A DNA stretch of 64,000 nucleotides from the NCBI RefSeq assembly GCF_000003815.2, contig NC_049994.1, positions 15,569,419 to 15,633,418 on the forward strand, read 5' to 3'. Made by a program: the position numbers and the translations under genes. Shown here one piece after another: positions 61,411 through 64,000 of this stretch; position 1 is the first letter of the stretch; every line of letters begins with the position of its first letter. This DNA comes from Branchiostoma floridae. Lineage: Eukaryota > Chordata > Leptocardii > Amphioxiformes > Branchiostomatidae. The notes beneath the pieces are model-generated. The model did not search any database and was not told the DNA's origin. It saw only the letters and a list, made by a program, of their open reading frames with translations.

Positions 61411-63739
61411 CGAAAATTTGTAAGTATAACCTGATAGGTAGGATGAGGTCAATGACATGCCAGCCTAGTTCTTTTGTTTGTGAGCTCCACTGGGTGTGAA
61501 ATGGGACTAATGTGGTAATGAGGAGATAAACAACATGCCTGGCACAAGACACTTGTAAACAAACACCAGGACACATGTTTTTAACCCTTGTACTGCCACC
61601 AATAGACGTGGCCTGGGGTTTACAGGGTTAAAATTATGAAATGTAGAAACATCATAATAATATAGTGGATCTGATAGACAAAAGGGAGTCAGTTATCTAA
61701 ATTGTCGGTAAAAACTTACGTAGATTCAATGAGGGTTTAATATCAAATCTGATGACTTGAACAAAGGTAATGAAATCCAACCTTAGAATGTTCCTTTTTT
61801 TAAGTTCATCGTTGCTTTGATAAAGAATACCTGTGTTCTTATATTTTGCACGTTTGCAATACTCTCATATCCCTATAGTCATGCTTGGTATCTCCCATAA
61901 TATGATATATATGAATATGACAGCCATCATTAAATGCATGAAATACCAAGGATATCAAATAACATCCATGAATGAAAATGGATAACTTATCTTTATATTG
62001 ATATCAAGGATTACATCATTTTATGACACACAATCTCTTTGATCAACTCTATTAGAAATTGCATTTGCTGAAGAAAAACAGATATGAACCTTAAAAAGCT
62101 GTGTGTGCAATAACTCTTGGTTTGTTGCAGTAGGTAATACTGGGTTATTGAGTGATTGTGAAGTGCAGTACAATAGCATCATGTGAGATACTGACATTTA
62201 AAAAACCTGAACAGGGGTAGCGTAAGGAAAATAAATCTGGGCAAACGACTTGCAGCCACACCTCAGAACTGTCCTTCTGCGACACTCCAAATGTCATTTT
62301 TCCACATCCTGCATCACAATTTGATTATCCGACCCTACAAATGTATGCAAATGTCTTTATTTCCCCCCATAACATGCACAGGTCCCCCAGAGAGCACGGA
62401 AATCACATGCTGGTGTTTGCTCAAGGGACTTAATCGCTACTTTTGTTCCTGGTTTATTTGCACTTGAGTTTTAACAATCAAAACCTCTTCAACTATAAAT
62501 AAAAGAATTGCTTGTGACTCCATAAAATTTGTTTCAACCGCCTGAAGGTCTCTGTACCAACAAATTCCCAGTCTTGTTAAAATAGTTCTCACCGCCACTT
62601 CAAAAAAGGAAAAGAAAAAAACACTCTGCATATTTTCAAACCACTTGTGCCCCTTATCAAACATTTCACCGGGCAACAAATGGCCGCATTAAAACAAATA
62701 CCAACCCCATACATCATACTCTTCAACTATTCTACACAGCCTAACAATATGGCACAAAACATTTCACCCTGGGGCTAGCACTAGGCAGCCGGTAATTTGA
62801 AAAGCATGTCAGGCATCAGCGCAGGATAATGCTGGGAAAGGTGGTGTTTGTAAACTTCTGTCAAGCCGACTTGTTGGAACAAGGGAAGGAATGGAAACAA
62901 GGGTTGAGTGAAGGGTTATGGACCTACAACTAGGGCACAGTACAATAATCAAAGGGTCTGAAAAGGTTTTGGAGGGCAGCTCTAGTAGAATTTTTACACA
63001 ACTATTTCAGTATTTGGGCTTTAGTTCAATATCACTATAAACCCATTATTGTGAAGTCGTGTTGAAAAAATTCTGGTCATTAGCAAAACAAGATTTAGGA
63101 GCGTGTTTCTACTTTTTTTGCACATTTGTGACTTACAGAAAACTCCATACACACCATTGTCATTTCAAGAGTATACCTCAAACAATATGCATGACCTAAT
63201 GTGTCACTGGAAACTAGGGCAAAATGTTATTGTCAAAATTGTCTGCACAAAGACGAAGAAAAACAAGACCCTTTAGAAATCTTTTGTGACGATTTGTTTA
63301 TGATGTGGATGTTTATCTAGGTTGTTATATTACTGAGCAAATATTTATATCCACAAGTGGCAGTTGTTTTATGACTTGTTGTGGGAGGGGGGTTGTTTTT
63401 GGTGATCAATTCTGGATCAACTCCCCTAAGACCACGTCTGTATGTTTATACTCCACTCCTAGAGTTAACCAAAACACGCACAGACTGGAACCATTCCGGG
63501 GGTCTTGGCTAGTCTTTTTACAGAAGTTTGTGGGAGTTACAGAGAATCCAACCCTTCTGGTTTTGGTAACTGACACACGGGTCAGGCTTTTTACCGGAAA
63601 ACAGAGGAAAACACAGGTAAACACCGGAAAACACATGAAGGAGTGTATAATCTACTGAAATACAGTATGTTTTGATGAGTAAACATGACAGGTCGCTATG
63701 TTTTGCCACAGAATAATCTACATATGGCCCTGGAATGAA
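61411..63739. other. Non-coding stretch, nothing recognised
   Basis: About 2.3 kb with no recognised element. The 117-codon plus-strand frame at 63305-63658 and its antisense shadow show no domain. Confidence 0.4.
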
Positions 63740-63810
63740 GAAATCGTCAGAAAATGCGAGACGACGGGCCGGACCGCCGCCGCCACCCGGCGGCCATGTT
63801 TGTTTTCATT
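63740..63810. promoter_or_regulatory. CG-rich promoter-like patch
   Basis: GACGACGGGCCGGACCGCC + GCCGCCACCCGGCGGCCATG stands out from AT-rich flanks. On the minus strand AACATGGCCGCCGGGTGG resembles a YY1-type initiator with an ATG (63796) opening a 16-codon frame. It could be a promoter of a neighbouring gene, an alternative AGAP start, or part of a transposon. Confidence 0.35.
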
Positions 63811-64000
63811 GCAGAATATATGTTTGTTTAGCGGGGTCTGATACTTTCACAACAAGACAGCTGATACCTACCGAACTTCAGTGCAAAAATCTGTTATATA
63901 TTGGCATAAATATATATGAATCTACTCGGATTGTGATAAGAATCTGTTTTCTGTATTTATTAATAAAGCTTGCTTCTTCTAGCCGTCAACGTTACATAAT
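63811..64000. other. Right edge, nothing recognised
   Basis: AT-rich. TATTAATAAAGCTTGC near 63957 is a possible polyadenylation signal on the plus strand, without an associated gene. Confidence 0.35.

Overview
The window is AT-rich, intron-rich animal DNA: canonical GT..AG splice sites, long introns, dozens of short inverted-repeat transposons, SINEs, a 5'-truncated LINE and two 100-base assembly gaps. The repeat landscape and gene structure fit a lancelet (Branchiostoma-like invertebrate chordate). This is inferred from general character; no species-diagnostic sequence was checked.

One protein-coding gene is recognised securely: the 5' part of an AGAP gene (Arf-GAP with GTPase-like, ankyrin and PH domains; closest in wording to vertebrate AGAP1/AGAP3) on the minus strand from about 24.2 kb down to 4.7 kb. 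Seven coding exons join in frame (861 nt, 287 codons). They encode a short N-terminus, the whole GTPase-like domain and the Pro/Ser/Thr-rich linker up to the basic stretch before the PH domain. The PH, Arf-GAP and ankyrin exons lie beyond position 1.

The most unusual signal is in this gene's introns. The edges of three exons have been copied into the adjacent introns. Exon 5 has acceptor-side copies upstream (10149-10312) and a 0.9 kb degenerate array of donor-side copies downstream (8864-9756). Exon 6 has two acceptor-side copies inside a roughly 400 bp tandem repeat (7450-8720). Exon 7 has a 48-nt copy with intact splice sites that would insert 16 residues in frame (5092-5139), and a decayed third copy. 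The result is a set of decoy or alternative splice sites next to the real ones.

Region by region: 0-4.7 kb is the next AGAP intron, with tandem and foldback repeats. 4.7-12.8 kb holds exons 7 to 2. 12.8-24.2 kb is intron 1. 24.2-24.4 kb is exon 1 and a probable promoter. 24.4-64 kb has no recognised host gene and is mostly repeats: 5S-rRNA-derived SINEs (25.2 and 36.1 kb), a Harbinger-like element with a Myb/SANT-like fragment (27.2-27.9 kb), hAT-like, Harbinger-like, mariner/pogo-like and Mutator-like foldback elements, a 200 bp satellite (32.8-33.7 kb) and a CR1/L2-like reverse-transcriptase tail (49.1-50.0 kb). One unrecognised minus-strand candidate exon (55171-55388) and a GC-rich promoter-like patch (63.74-63.80 kb) may belong to another gene or to an alternative AGAP 5' end.
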